A stretch of 64,000 nt of DNA from Roseicella frigidaeris (GCF_003258945.1 NZ_QLIX01000021.1:30765-94764), one strand, 5' to 3'; counted from the stretch's first letter, positions 1 to 9,266 are shown. Notes: a model not told the origin generated them from the letters alone. A program made the numbers and translations.

Positions 1-151
1 CACTCCCCTCGTCGCTGAAGGCGCGTATGGCCGTGCGCGTTTCTGGAACCGGGCCAATTCATCCATAGAAGCGATTGATCTAAGCGCAAGACTGCGTTGG
101 AGCCGATCGATCGGTCCCGCCACCTTCCGGGCAAGAAGAAGGATCGCGCCC

Positions 152-1258
152 GTGAAGACCAAGACCCGGCCTCCCGTCGAGCCTGCCGTCGCCTCGGCGG
201 CTCCTTCGTCCTGCCCGATGCGCGCCCTTCCGGGCCTGGGCCTCTGCGCCGCGGTCACGCTCGCCGCGCTGGCCCTGGACCATGCCGAGGCAGCCCTGTT
301 CGGCCGTGCCTGGCTGGAGCCGCTGGTGCTGGCGATCCTGATCGGCACCGCGATCCGTACCGCCTGGGCGCCCGGGGCGCGCTGGAGGCCAGGCATCGAT
401 TTCGCCGCCAAGACGCTGCTCGAGCTGGCCGTGGTGCTGCTCGGCGCCAGCCTCAGCGCCGCGACGGTGCTTGCGATCGGGCCCCTGATGCTGCTCGGTA
501 TCGCCGGCGTCGTCGCGGTCGCCATCCTCGCCAGCTACGGCATCGGCCGCCTGCTCGGCTTGTCCGTCCGGATGGCGCTGCTGGTGGCCTGCGGCAACTC
601 GATCTGCGGCAATTCGGCGATCGCCGCCGTGGCGCCCGTGATCGGCGCGGACGGCGACGACGTGGCGGCTTCCATCGCCTTTACCGCGGTGCTCGGCGTG
701 TGGGCCGTGCTCGGGCTGCCGCTGCTCGCGCCGCTGCTGGACCTGACAGGCCACCAGTACGGCGTGCTGGCGGGGCTGACCGTCTATGCCGTGCCGCAGG
801 TGCTGGCGGCCACCGCACCGGTCGCGGCGATCGCCGTGCAGGTGGGCACGCTGGTGAAGCTGGTGCGCGTCCTGATGCTCGGACCGGTCATCCTCGCCCT
901 GTCGCTGCTGCTGCCTCAGCTGCGGCAGGAGACGGACGCGCCCACCCCGCGCGTCACGGCCGGCGACCGTCCCAAGCCCGGCCGAGCGCCGCTGCACCGG
1001 CTGGTGCCCTGGTTCATTCTCGGCTTCCTTGGCATGGTCGCGCTGCGCTCGCTGGGGCTCATCCCCGACGCGCTGATGCCCTCGCTGGCGGCCGCTGCCA
1101 CCGCGCTGACGGTGGTCTCGATGGCCGCCCTCGGCCTCGGCGTGGACATGCGGGCAGTGGCCCGAGCGGGCGGTTCGGTCACGGCGGCGGCGGTGCTGTC
1201 GCTGGTCGCGCTCGGGACGATCAGCCTGGGCCTGATCCGCCTTCTCGGCGTGGCCTAG
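152..1258 (+). CDS. YeiH-family putative sulfate exporter (UPF0324)
   Basis: This 368-residue protein is almost entirely hydrophobic after residue 25, with about ten predicted membrane helices, and matches the YeiH/YadS family of inner-membrane proteins annotated as putative sulfate exporters. The family hallmark is the small-residue stretch ACGNSICGNSAIAAVAPV near residue 155, which is intact. The start is a GTG preceded by a purine-rich AAGAAGGA, and the length is typical for the family. It converges with a LysR gene 50 nt downstream; yeiH homologues are commonly paired with a LysR (YeiE) regulator, so a regulatory link is plausible. Transport substrate is inferred from family naming only and is not proven. 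Confidence 0.85.
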   Translation: MKTKTRPPVEPAVASAAPSSCPMRALPGLGLCAAVTLAALALDHAEAALFGRAWLEPLVLAILIGTAIRTAWAPGARWRPGIDFAAKTLLELAVVLLGASLSAATVLAIGPLMLLGIAGVVAVAILASYGIGRLLGLSVRMALLVACGNSICGNSAIAAVAPVIGADGDDVAASIAFTAVLGVWAVLGLPLLAPLLDLTGHQYGVLAGLTVYAVPQVLAATAPVAAIAVQVGTLVKLVRVLMLGPVILALSLLLPQLRQETDAPTPRVTAGDRPKPGRAPLHRLVPWFILGFLGMVALRSLGLIPDALMPSLAAAATALTVVSMAALGLGVDMRAVARAGGSVTAAAVLSLVALGTISLGLIRLLGVA

Positions 1259-1308
1259 ACCACGCTCCGCTTACGCCGGTGCGCGAAGCATGATCCCACC
1301 TCAGGCGA

Positions 1309-2202
1309 TCACGCCCTAGCAGGGGCATCCATCAATCCCAGCAGCACCTCGGCCGCCCGGCTGCGCCGCCGTTCCCGGTGCCACAGCACCCGGAATGCCC
1401 GTTCGGGCAGGGCGAGGGGAACGTGGTGCAGCAGCCCCGCCTCGATGGATGGCGCGGCGACGGAGGCAGAGAGCACCGTCGCCCCGATGCCCGCTTCCAC
1501 CGCCGATCGCACAGCCTCGTTCGAGGGCAATTCCAGTACGACATTCAGGGCGGTGGGCGTCACGCCCGCGGCCCGCAAGGCGTCCTCGAAGGCCGATCGG
1601 GTACCGGACCCGAGCTCGCGCAGCACCCAGGCCGGGGCGGAGGCGAGCTCTGCGAGCGTCCTGGGCGGGACCGTGGTCCAAGGATGGCTGGGCGCGGTGA
1701 CGAGCACCAGCCCATCCGCTGCGACCGGCCGATCCTCCAGTGCCGGATCATCGTAAGACCCTTCTACGAAGCCGAGTTCGGCCGTGCCGTCCCGCACGGC
1801 GGCGGCCACCTGGGCCGTGTTCCCGATGGCAAGCCGGACCGCGATCCTTGCGTGAGCCTGGCGGAAGGCGACGAGATGGCGTGGCAGCCAGTAGCTGCCG
1901 ACCGTCTGGCTTGCCATGACCGACAAGGTTCCGCGGGCGAGGCCGCCCAACTCGGCCAGGGCGAGTTCCGCCGCCTCGATCCGCGCCAGCACCGCCCGGG
2001 CCTCCGGGAGGAAGGCGCGGCCCGCCTCGGTCAACTCGATGCCGCGGCCGACGCGGTGGAACAGCACCACCTCGTGGCGCGCCTCCAGGGCGGCGATTGC
2101 CGCGCTGGCCGCGGACTGGGCGAGGTTCAACGCCTTTGCCGCGCGGGTCACGTGCTGTCGCTCGGCAACGGCGACGAAGACGCGGAGCTGCTCAGGCGTC
2201 AT
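1309..2202 (-). CDS. LysR-family transcriptional regulator
   Basis: A 297-residue LysR-type regulator of standard length. An N-terminal winged helix-turn-helix covers residues 1-60 (recognition segment around AAKALNLAQSAASAAIAALE). It is followed by the linker helix and a periplasmic-binding-like effector domain beginning near residue 90. It most resembles the CysB/YeiE/CbbR-type branch and lies tail to tail with the YeiH-type exporter, a pairing seen in other bacteria. The ligand cannot be read from sequence. The ATG at 2202 gives the usual LysR N-terminus (MTPEQLRVFVAV). Confidence 0.88.
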   Translation of the reverse strand: MTPEQLRVFVAVAERQHVTRAAKALNLAQSAASAAIAALEARHEVVLFHRVGRGIELTEAGRAFLPEARAVLARIEAAELALAELGGLARGTLSVMASQTVGSYWLPRHLVAFRQAHARIAVRLAIGNTAQVAAAVRDGTAELGFVEGSYDDPALEDRPVAADGLVLVTAPSHPWTTVPPRTLAELASAPAWVLRELGSGTRSAFEDALRAAGVTPTALNVVLELPSNEAVRSAVEAGIGATVLSASVAAPSIEAGLLHHVPLALPERAFRVLWHRERRRSRAAEVLLGLMDAPARA

Positions 2203-2612
2203 GGGCTCTTAGCTCGACTTTGGCCAATGTCCTGGGCTGAGATGGCGGAACGGGTGAGCGGCTAGGCCGGGGTGTTCCGCCAAAGGACAGCCGTCCCGCC
2301 GCCCCTGCCGACCTGCTTCGCCACGGCGATCCTATGCGTTGCATCGCTCTTCCAGCAACGGACCTGCTGCGCCACCCCTGCCGGCGCTTCGAGCCGCACG
2401 CCCTGCCCTGCACCGATCCGGCTCGGGCGCCGCGGCCAATCATCCGCCAGGGACCCGCCGGCTGGGCCTCCCTGGTGCGCGGCTGCCACAAGGGCACGAC
2501 ATGCGCGACGGATGAAGCCGCGCGCCTCCTCGGTGCGCTGCCACATATCCAGGGACCGCAGGACTGGCGGCTTCGTGGTCCCGGCAGAGGTGAACCGGCC
2601 CGTCTGGAGCAG
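2203..2612. other. Intergenic stretch, no gene recognised
   Basis: About 410 bases between two minus-strand LysR genes. Open frames exist on both strands, as expected at this GC content, but none has a recognisable protein, a convincing ribosome binding site or family-like composition. The half nearest 2203 should hold the promoter of the upstream LysR gene. Confidence 0.5.
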
Positions 2613-3512
2613 CTATCGCCGGCCCTTGTGGCGCAGCGCCTCCACCAGCAGGGCGAAGGCGGGCGTGGGCTGGCGGCGGCTCGGATAATACAGGTGGTAT
2701 CCCGGGAAGGGTGGGCACCAGTCCTCCAGCACCCGGATAAGCCTTCCGTCATCGAGGCATGCCTGAACCTGTTCCTCAGGAAGGTAGGCGAGGCCGAAGC
2801 CGGCCACGGCCGCCTCCAGCAGCAGCGCGGCGGTGTTGAACACGAGCTGCCCTTCGACCCGCACCTTCAGCGCGTGCCCGGTCTTCTCGAACTCCCAGGC
2901 ATAGAGCCCGCCATGGGTCGGCAGGCGCAGGTTGATGCAGTTGTGGCCGGTCAGATCCTGCGGCGTCTTCGGCCGCGGCCGCGCGGCGAAGTAGGACGGC
3001 GCCCCGACCACGGCCATGCGCATGTCCGGCCCGATGCGCACGGAGATCATGTCCTTGGCCACGATCTCGCCGGGCCGCACCCCGGCATCGAAGCGCTCGG
3101 CGACGATATCGGTCAGGCCATAGCCAACAGCGATCTCCACGCGGATCTCCGGATAGTCCGGCAGCAGCCGCATCAGGGCGGGCCAGAGCACCGCCCGGGT
3201 GGCGTTCTCGGTCGCCGTGATCCGGATGGTGCCGGAGGGCCTCTCGCGCAGCGCGCCGAGCCCGATCAGCGCCGCGTCGATGTCGTCGAGCGCCGGGCCG
3301 AGGGTGCGGAGCAGGCGCTCGCCCGCCTCGGTCGGGGCCAGGCTGCGGGTGGTGCGGGTCAGCAGCCGCAGCCCGAGCCGCTCCTCGAGCCCGCGGACGG
3401 CCTGGCTCAGCGCCGATTGTGACACCCCGAGCCTGGCCGCCGCCCGGGTGAAGCTCCGCTCCCGCGCGACCAGGAGGAAGGCCTGGAGGTCGCCGAGCTC
3501 GGTCCGCGGCAT
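2613..3512 (-). CDS. LysR-family transcriptional regulator
   Basis: A 299-residue LysR regulator. The winged helix-turn-helix at residues 1-60 contains [20 protein letters not shown], and the C-terminal effector domain has the AtzR/DmlR-type signature ([17 protein letters not shown], then [20 protein letters not shown]). It is divergent from the cupin and two dehydrogenase genes starting at 3644, with 131 bases between. This is the classic layout for a LysR protein that controls the adjacent genes. The effector is unknown. Confidence 0.9.
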   Translation of the reverse strand: MPRTELGDLQAFLLVARERSFTRAAARLGVSQSALSQAVRGLEERLGLRLLTRTTRSLAPTEAGERLLRTLGPALDDIDAALIGLGALRERPSGTIRITATENATRAVLWPALMRLLPDYPEIRVEIAVGYGLTDIVAERFDAGVRPGEIVAKDMISVRIGPDMRMAVVGAPSYFAARPRPKTPQDLTGHNCINLRLPTHGGLYAWEFEKTGHALKVRVEGQLVFNTAALLLEAAVAGFGLAYLPEEQVQACLDDGRLIRVLEDWCPPFPGYHLYYPSRRQPTPAFALLVEALRHKGRR

Positions 3513-3643
3513 TCAGAAGCCCTGCTTATGACGGCATGCGGTTCTTACCACCTAATCCGCCGTGGGCGCAGCGGCTATCCCGGCCTCGCCCAACCCCGGG
3601 ACGCAGGCGACGGTACCGGGGGACGGGAGCAGTGGAGAGAGCG

Positions 3644-4039
3644 ATGGAGATCAGGCGCGCGGGCTCCCAGCCCTCCGGCACGGGACCCGCGGATTACTTC
3701 ACCGGCACGGTGCGCATCGACCCGCTGAACAGTCCGCCCGAGCCGGCGCGCGTCGGCATGGCGCTGGTCACCTTCGAGCCGGGGGCACGGACCGCCTGGC
3801 ACACGCACCCCCTTGGACAGACCCTGATCGTGACCGCCGGCTGCGGCTGGGTGCAGCGCGAGGGCGGGCCGGTCGAGGAGATCCGGCCCGGCGACGTGGT
3901 CTGGTTCCCGCCCGGCGAGACGCACTGGCACGGCGCCACGCCGACCACGGCGATGAGCCACATCGCCATCCAGGAAAGGCTGAACGGGTCGCCCGTCACC
4001 TGGATGGAAAAGGTCACCGACGAGCAGTACCGGCGCTGA
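3644..4039 (+). CDS. Cupin-domain protein
   Basis: A small 131-residue single-domain cupin. The first cupin motif is [19 protein letters not shown], with two metal-ligand histidines, and the second is [15 protein letters not shown], with the further histidine, so a metal site is likely. Sequence and size resemble the cupin group annotated as (R)-mandelonitrile lyase-like or carboxymuconolactone decarboxylase-associated cupins. The start at 3644 was chosen over an in-frame ATG at 3536 because GGAGAG lies just upstream and the protein then begins at the conserved region. It is the first gene of a short run with two dehydrogenases, opposite a LysR regulator. Confidence 0.85.
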   Translation: MEIRRAGSQPSGTGPADYFTGTVRIDPLNSPPEPARVGMALVTFEPGARTAWHTHPLGQTLIVTAGCGWVQREGGPVEEIRPGDVVWFPPGETHWHGATPTTAMSHIAIQERLNGSPVTWMEKVTDEQYRR

Positions 4040-4103
4040 CAGCCCCGGCGCCGCAGCAAAGCGCCCGCCGCCGGATGGCGGCAGGGCAGGCAGGATCCAT
4101 CCC

Positions 4104-4850
4104 ATGAGCAACACCATCGCAGGCAAGGTCATCGTCATCACGGGCGCGAGCAGCGGCCTGGGCGAGGCGAGTGCCCGACTCCTCTCCGCAGAGGGTGCGA
4201 CCGTCGTGCTGGGCGCGCGGCGCGAGGACCGCATCAAGTCCCTGGCCGACGCCTTGGCCGCCAAGGGTGCGAAGGCCCTCGCCGTCCCCACGGACGTCAC
4301 CCGGCGCGGTGACGTCCAGACGCTGGTGGATGCCGCCGTCCAGGCATACGGGCGGCTGGACGTGATGATCAACAATGCCGGGCTGATGCCGCAGGCGCCT
4401 CTCGAGCGCCTCGACGTCGCGGACTGGGACCGGATGATCGACGTCAACATCAAGGGCGTGCTCTACGGCATCGCCGCCGCCCTGCCGCAGATGCAGCGGC
4501 AGAAATCCGGGCATTTCGTCAACGTCTCCTCCGTGGCCGGGCACAAGGTCGGGCCTGGCTTCGCCGTCTATGCGGCGACCAAGCACGCCGTGCGGGCCCT
4601 GTCCGAGGGGCTGCGGCAGGAGGTGAAGCCCTACAACATCCGCACCACGGTGATCTCGCCGGGCGCGGTGGCGACCGAGCTGCCGAACAGCGTCACCGAC
4701 CCGGAGGCCGCGGCGCGGATCCGCCAATTCTACGCCGAGGCCGCGATCCCAGCCGATTCCTTCGCCCGGGCCGTGGCGTTTGCCATCAGCCAGCCGGAGG
4801 AGGTGGACATCAACGAGATCCTGTTCCGGCCCACGCGCCAGGCGCTGTGA
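4104..4850 (+). CDS. Short-chain dehydrogenase/reductase (SDR)
   Basis: A 248-residue classical SDR. The cofactor motif TGASSGLG is at residues 13-20, NNAG at about 90, and the catalytic YAATK at about 156. An arginine after the first beta strand (ARREDR) favours NADP(H) over NAD(H). It most resembles the YdfG/oxidoreductase subgroup acting on small hydroxy acids or ketones; the substrate is unknown. It lies between the cupin and a second SDR, probably in one transcript. Confidence 0.92.
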   Translation: MSNTIAGKVIVITGASSGLGEASARLLSAEGATVVLGARREDRIKSLADALAAKGAKALAVPTDVTRRGDVQTLVDAAVQAYGRLDVMINNAGLMPQAPLERLDVADWDRMIDVNIKGVLYGIAAALPQMQRQKSGHFVNVSSVAGHKVGPGFAVYAATKHAVRALSEGLRQEVKPYNIRTTVISPGAVATELPNSVTDPEAAARIRQFYAEAAIPADSFARAVAFAISQPEEVDINEILFRPTRQAL

Positions 4851-4902
4851 GGCGAGGCGGGAGCGCCGACAGGGAGGTCTCCCCCGAAGCACGAGGACTG
4901 GA

Positions 4903-5667
4903 ATGATGACGTCTGACTTCGATGGCAAGGTCGCCCTGGTGACCGGCGCCAGCCTCGGCATGGGCCGCGCCACGGCGCAAGCCTTCGCCGAGGCCGGGGC
5001 GGCCGTGGTGCTGGCCGACCGCAACGAGGCGGCGTTGCGCGCCGCCACCGACGAGCTGAAGTCCGCCGGTCACACGGTGCTTGGCGTGGTCTGCGACGTG
5101 GCGGATGAGGGTCAGGTCATCGCCATGGTCCGGCAGGCCGTGGACACCTTCGGAAGGCTGGACGTGGCCTTCAACAATGCGGGCGTGCAATCCCCCGCGG
5201 CGGATATCGCGGATGTCGGCAACGCCGAGTATGAGCGCGTCATGGCGGTCAACCTCCGCGGCGTCTGGAATTGCATGAAGCACGAGCTGCGCCGGATGCG
5301 GGAGCAGGGAAGCGGCGCGATCGTCAACAACTCCTCCATCGGTGGGCTGATCGGTCTGCCCGGACGGGCCGCCTACCACGCCTCCAAGCACGGCGTGATC
5401 GGCATGACCAGGAGCGCCGCCCTCGAATATGCGGCGAAGGGCATCCGCATCAACGCGGTGTGCCCCGGCACCATCGAGACGCCGATGGTCGCGGAGATGC
5501 TGGCCAAGGAGCCGGACGCGATGAGGGAGATCCTGCGGGATCAGCCCATCGGGCGGCTCGGCCGACCCGAGGAGATCGCCTCCGCCGTCCTCTGGCTGTG
5601 CAGCCCGGGCGCCAGCTTCGTCATCGGCCACGCGCTCGTCGTGGACGGTGGCTTCACCGCGCACTGA
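4903..5667 (+). CDS. Short-chain dehydrogenase/reductase (SDR)
   Basis: A 254-residue classical SDR with TGASLGMG for the dinucleotide, NNAG, and the catalytic YHASK. The C-terminal PEEIASAVLWLCSPGASFVIG and VDGG signatures are typical of FabG-like, glucose/cyclohexanol dehydrogenase-type SDRs. An aspartate at the end of the second beta strand (VLADRNE) points to NAD(H). The ATG at 4903 is used because the longer frame overlaps the upstream dehydrogenase. It is probably co-transcribed with the cupin and first SDR; sequence similarity between the two SDRs is only family-level. Confidence 0.92.
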   Translation: MMTSDFDGKVALVTGASLGMGRATAQAFAEAGAAVVLADRNEAALRAATDELKSAGHTVLGVVCDVADEGQVIAMVRQAVDTFGRLDVAFNNAGVQSPAADIADVGNAEYERVMAVNLRGVWNCMKHELRRMREQGSGAIVNNSSIGGLIGLPGRAAYHASKHGVIGMTRSAALEYAAKGIRINAVCPGTIETPMVAEMLAKEPDAMREILRDQPIGRLGRPEEIASAVLWLCSPGASFVIGHALVVDGGFTAH

Positions 5668-5790
5668 AGCCAATCCGGCCGAGGATTCCGGGCTTCCGGG
5701 CGTGGGCGGCGAAGGTCGAGGCACCAGGCCGGGACAGATCCGCAAGCCCCCTCCTACCCCTGCGCGGCCCAACCACCCACGGCGACCCGG

Positions 5791-5895
5791 TCCGGCATCG
5801 TCACGCTGCTGCCGATCATGACGGTGGTGCTCGTCGCCTTCCCCGTGATCGGCCTCGCACTGCCGGTGCTGCCGCTGCACATGCACCAGGGCCTG
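5791..5895 (+). pseudogene. Remnant of an MFS transporter N-terminus
   Basis: Reading from 5791, one frame gives LLPIMTVVLVAFPVIGLA followed by LPVLPLHMHQGL. This is the typical first membrane helix and following loop of sugar-efflux type major facilitator transporters. The similarity stops after 35 codons, and the frame then runs into the next gene. Nothing recognisable continues it, so this looks like a deletion scar of a once complete transporter gene. Confidence 0.6.
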
Positions 5896-5935
5896 AGAGG
5901 ACGAGGCAAGGCCCGCCGACATGGAAGGACAGACA

Positions 5936-6727
5936 ATGAAACGGGTTGCCGCAACGGTCCTGTCGCTCTCCCTCGCCGCCGCGTCGCAGGGGCAGGCGCA
6001 GCAGGGCATCGTCCAGCCAAGGCCAGATTCGTCCGCATCGGCGCAGGGCGACGTCCGGATGGTTGCCCCCGCCCTGGAGCGCTACGAGCAGGGCATCCTC
6101 TTCGGCAATCTGTGGCGCCGCCCCGACCTCTCGCCGCGGGACCACAGCCTCGTCACGCTGGCGGCCCTGGTCGCCCGCGGCCAGACGGCCGAGCTACTCC
6201 GCTACCTCGACCTGGCGCTCGAGCACGGCGTGCAGCCCGCAGAGGTCTCCGAACTCGTCACGCACCTCGCCTTCTACGCCGGCTGGGGCAGCGCCCTGGC
6301 GGCGGTTCCGGCGGTGCGGGACGCCTTCGCCCGGCGCGGCATCGGCGCGGAGCAGCTGCCGCCCGCCGAGCCGGCGCTCCTCCCGCTCGACCAGGCGGCC
6401 GAGGCGGAGCGCGCGACGCGTGTCGGGCAGCAAGTCCGCCCGGTGGCGCCGGGCCTCGACCAATTCACCACCGACGTCCTGTTCCGCGACTTGTGGCTCC
6501 GGCCAGGCCTCGCGCCGCGCGACCGGAGCCTCGTCACGGTCAGCGTCCTCGTCGCTGCCGGGCAGTTCGCGCAGCTTGGCGCCCACCTCAACCGGGCGAT
6601 GGACAACGGCCTCACGCGTGCGGAGGCATCGGAGATGGTGGCGCACCTCGCCTTCTACGCTGGGTGGCCCAATGCCTTCTCGGCCGTCCCGGTCGTGAAG
6701 GGCGTCTTCGACAGCCGCCGCAACTAA
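5936..6727 (+). CDS. Exported carboxymuconolactone decarboxylase-family protein (two CMD domains)
   Basis: A 263-residue protein with an N-terminal signal peptide (MKRVAATVLSLSLAAAS, cleavage near AQA) and two tandem CMD domains. Each domain carries the same pattern: LWRRPDLSPRDHSLVT and LWLRPGLAPRDRSLVT, followed by EVSELVTHLAFYAGW and EASEMVAHLAFYAGW. Neither has the CxxC pair of AhpD peroxidases, so a PcaC-like or structural role is more likely than peroxidase. The ATG at 5936 is preferred over 5921 because GGAAGGAC lies just ahead and gives a clean signal peptide. The true substrate is unknown. Confidence 0.85.
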   Translation: MKRVAATVLSLSLAAASQGQAQQGIVQPRPDSSASAQGDVRMVAPALERYEQGILFGNLWRRPDLSPRDHSLVTLAALVARGQTAELLRYLDLALEHGVQPAEVSELVTHLAFYAGWGSALAAVPAVRDAFARRGIGAEQLPPAEPALLPLDQAAEAERATRVGQQVRPVAPGLDQFTTDVLFRDLWLRPGLAPRDRSLVTVSVLVAAGQFAQLGAHLNRAMDNGLTRAEASEMVAHLAFYAGWPNAFSAVPVVKGVFDSRRN

Positions 6728-6844
6728 GGGCTTCCCGAGGAGGGTTCGCCCGGGCAGGCCCGCGGACGGAACGCCTGCATCGGAAAAAGGACGGAGACGA
6801 GACTTCCCGCGCGTTAGCCAGCGCTGCCGCAAGTGGCGCTCATC

Positions 6845-6867
6845 TTTGAAAACGCTGCGTTTTCCAA
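6845..6867. repeat. 23-bp near-perfect palindrome
   Basis: GAAAACGC-T-GCGTTTTC is a perfect 8-bp inverted repeat; extending the arms to 11 bp gives one mismatch. It sits in the 327-base interval between the CMD gene and the DUF4126 gene, about 190 bases ahead of the latter. It could be an operator or the end of a lost element. No other gene was seen in 6728-7054. Confidence 0.6.
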
Positions 6868-7054
6868 CCAGCCCACAATGGCCCTGGCCGCTGCCGCGAC
6901 AAGCTGTCCGCACTCCACCACCGCCGGCCAGGGCGGGGTTTCGCATGCTCCCTCATGGCGGGTTGCAACCGCGCTTCGATGCGCGGCGTCTCCATGGCAG
7001 CAGTGGAGAACATGGATGATTCAGGCATGGGGCAGGCGGCAGAGGGCGTGCGGC

Positions 7055-7522
7055 ATGACAGCGCATCTCTGGCCCTCGTTCGGACTCGGTGTCGTGACCG
7101 GGATGCGCAGCATGACGGCGGTGGCCGCGCTGACCTGGGCTGCCTCCCTCGGGCGGACACGCCTGGCCTGGCTTCCGGCCAGCGCCGAGGCGCGCGACCT
7201 CGCAACGCTGGCGGCGCTTGCGGAGATGGCGGGCGACAAGATGCCCTTCGCGCCCGACCGGCGCATCGCGCCATCATTCATTCTGCGCCTTGGCCTCGGT
7301 GCGGTAGGCGGCGCGGCATTAGCCGGGCCTGGCGCGTCGTCGACCAAGGGCATGCTGGCCGGCCTGGCAGGCGCCGTCCTGGGCACGTTGCTTGGCCGCG
7401 CGGCGCGTGGCGGCACGACGCGGTCCGGCAGCGACTGGGCCCGCGCCCTCGGTGAGGACACGCTGGCGGCCGGACTGGCCGTGGCATTGGTTCGCTCGGC
7501 GGGGCGCCCGGGCCGGAGCTGA
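7055..7522 (+). CDS. DUF4126 membrane protein
   Basis: A 155-residue, glycine/alanine-rich, hydrophobic protein matching DUF4126, a family of small bacterial inner-membrane proteins of unknown function. The family start LGVVTGMRSMTAVAALTWA is present just after the N-terminus, and the C-terminal GEDTLAAGLAVALVRS is typical. The internal ATG at 7055 was chosen because the upstream part of the open frame has no family similarity. No operon partner is evident. Confidence 0.75.
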   Translation: MTAHLWPSFGLGVVTGMRSMTAVAALTWAASLGRTRLAWLPASAEARDLATLAALAEMAGDKMPFAPDRRIAPSFILRLGLGAVGGAALAGPGASSTKGMLAGLAGAVLGTLLGRAARGGTTRSGSDWARALGEDTLAAGLAVALVRSAGRPGRS

Positions 7523-7564
7523 GTTGGTGCAACCAGCAAGGGCCTTGGGCCTTGAGCGGCGGCG

Positions 7565-7714
7565 CGGCATGGGCTCAGGGTTGGCTGCATCACCGAGGCC
7601 TGCAAAGCCGGCATCCGCGACGCGGCCATCATGGCCCACACCCGCCAGAGCGGCATCCGCACCATGCGGGCCCATGGCCGGCGCGCCGAGCTCCTCGACG
7701 ACAGCCCGGCAGGA
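7565..7714 (+). pseudogene. Decayed tyrosine recombinase (integrase) C-terminus
   Basis: One frame reads HGLRVGCITEACKAG then IMAHTRQSGIRTMRAHGR and LLDDSPAG. This follows the C-terminal core of phage-type tyrosine recombinases: H-x-x-R, then an IMxHT segment, then the position where the catalytic tyrosine should be. Here the H/G after HT and the tyrosine (RRY, now RAH) are altered, there is a stop at 7553 upstream, and no N-terminal part exists. It marks a former integrated element. Confidence 0.6.
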
Positions 7715-7891
7715 ACAGTTGGGCCGTGTCGTCATCTCGTCGGCGACGCCGGCCACTTGACCAACCAGCCCAATGTCGTCCCCTGAATAACCAGGGTCAC
7801 GGAGATCGAGCAGAAGGCCAGACAACGGCCGCCGCCAGCCCAGCGAGGTGTCGGGTCGACACCCTTACCTGTCCTGGGCGCAGCATCCTGC

Positions 7892-8578
7892 TCAATCCGG
7901 CATCCCACCGGCGCCGAGCGGCGAGGTTTCATACTCCTCCAGGAGGTGTGCAGGATCGCGGTAGATCGCAATGCAACCGGCGTCGCGCAGAGCCTGTTCC
8001 GGGAAGCCACCGCAGAGCACGCCGATCGTTCGAATACCCACCTTGCCTGCGGCTTCGGCATCATACGGTGTGTCCCCGACGACGATGGTCTCGCCTGGGC
8101 TCACACCGGGCAGCCGCGCCAGGGCAGCCTCGAAAATATCAGGGAAGGGCTTCGAACGCTCAGCGTCACTGGAGGAGGTCTCGGCATCTACCCGGTCGTC
8201 CTCGATGCCGACGATGCGCTTCAATGCGGCGAGCTCCTCGTCCTTGGCCGAGGAGGCCAGGGCGGTACGCAAGCCGGCCTTGTCTGCGCGCCGCAACAGT
8301 TCGGCCGCACCGGGAAATGCGCGGACCCGTGGAAGATAGCTCTCACGAAAGATCTCGCCGCGGCGCTTCTCGAGAGCCTCACCTTTTTCCTTCAGCTCCG
8401 CCGGTGAGAGAAAGACGGGCATGAGCTGGTCACCGCCCTTGCCGATCTGCTCTCTCATATCGTCAAAGGAAATGTCGTGGCCGATTTCCTTGAAGGCATC
8501 GACCCAGGCCTGCGCGTGCAGATCCACAGAGTCTACCAAGGTGCCGTCCACATCGAAAAGTACGGCTTTGATCAGCAT
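7892..8578 (-). CDS. HAD-superfamily hydrolase (phosphatase)
   Basis: A 228-residue HAD phosphatase. Motif I DVDGTLVDS is at residues 9-17, motif II serine is in ALASSAK near 107, motif III lysine is in SKPFPDIF near 140, and motif IV is VVGDTPYDAEAA near 165. The helical cap lies between motifs I and II. All catalytic residues are present, so a small phosphorylated metabolite such as a sugar phosphate or phosphoglycolate is the likely substrate. It stands alone, flanked by recombinase remains and palindromes, and looks somewhat less GC-rich than its neighbours, so acquisition by transfer is possible. Confidence 0.88.
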   Translation of the reverse strand: MLIKAVLFDVDGTLVDSVDLHAQAWVDAFKEIGHDISFDDMREQIGKGGDQLMPVFLSPAELKEKGEALEKRRGEIFRESYLPRVRAFPGAAELLRRADKAGLRTALASSAKDEELAALKRIVGIEDDRVDAETSSSDAERSKPFPDIFEAALARLPGVSPGETIVVGDTPYDAEAAGKVGIRTIGVLCGGFPEQALRDAGCIAIYRDPAHLLEEYETSPLGAGGMPD

Positions 8579-8619
8579 ATCAAATCTCCTGCCGGATCTT
8601 TCGATCCGGTCAATGATCT

Positions 8620-8668
8620 AGAGCAGATCCCGATCAGGTGGACTCACCTGATCGGGTGAAGATGCTCT
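8620..8668. repeat. Palindromic intergenic repeat
   Basis: The arms AGAGCA...CCCGATCAGGTG and CACCTGATCGGG...TGCTCT form a 12-bp core stem (8629-8640 with 8645-8656) plus a 6-bp outer stem. It closely resembles a palindrome recurring between genes in many alphaproteobacterial genomes. It lies directly upstream of the HAD gene on its strand. Confidence 0.7.
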
Positions 8669-8680
8669 GAAAACAATAGT

Positions 8681-8724
8681 CTAGGGCACTTCTCCTGAAC
8701 CGGTGTTCAGGGGAAGTGCCCTAG
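8681..8724. repeat. Second palindrome, 20-bp stem with tetraloop
   Basis: CTAGGGCACTTC at 8681 and GAAGTGCCCTAG at 8713 are the outer parts of two 20-base arms that pair with a single mismatch around the loop CGGT. It is 12 bases from the preceding palindrome and unrelated to it in sequence. There is no T-tract, so a simple terminator is unlikely. It may be a nested mobile palindrome. Confidence 0.7.
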
Positions 8725-9266
8725 CGAAGGGCTTGGGCCGGCTTGATCAGACGCATGAGCTTGTGTGTGAGGGCGCGGAAAGCAAGTTCGCGGTCTGAGC
8801 TTCGTCGACATGCGCAGCTTGGCCCTGGCTGAGACGGCACTTGCGCTGTTGGCTTCCCAGCGTGTTATGCGGGGCATGCCTCGCTGCCACCGGCAAGCTG
8901 CTGGAATCGCGCCGTGTCCAACCTCGCCGTCCTGCCCGCAGCGCCAGCGGCGGTCGCCGACCACCTCGCCAGCCGCAGCGCCATCTGCGAGGTCGGCCGT
9001 GCCATGGGCCTCGGCGAGGCCATCACCGCCCGCCTCACCCAGGGTAGCCGGGCTCCAGCCACGAGATGGGTCTGCCGGTGCTGGCCCGGGCCGAGGGGCT
9101 CGATGCCATACAGCATCAACGCGCTTCGTCTGAGCAACATGGCGGCTGCCAACCAGGGACGCCGATCACGTCCGGCAGCCTCGCGGTTCTCGGCACTGGA
9201 TCCAGCAGCGGGCGTCGAGGAAGCGCGAGGTGCGCATGGGCAGGCATTGCCCAAGGAGCGTGACAA
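8725..9266. other. Gene-free stretch, possible decayed DNA
   Basis: About 540 bases without a recognisable gene. Short frames on either strand hint at degraded coding sequence (minus strand RELAFRALTHKLMRLIKPAQ near 8740; plus strand LPAAPAAVADHLASR near 8935, reminiscent of the N-terminal region of phage integrases), but neither is long enough to call. Confidence 0.4.

Noticed and set aside
1..66. Open minus-strand frame starting at ATG 66 and leaving the window
   Set aside because: Only 22 codons with no recognisable similarity and no ribosome site; it cannot be supported.
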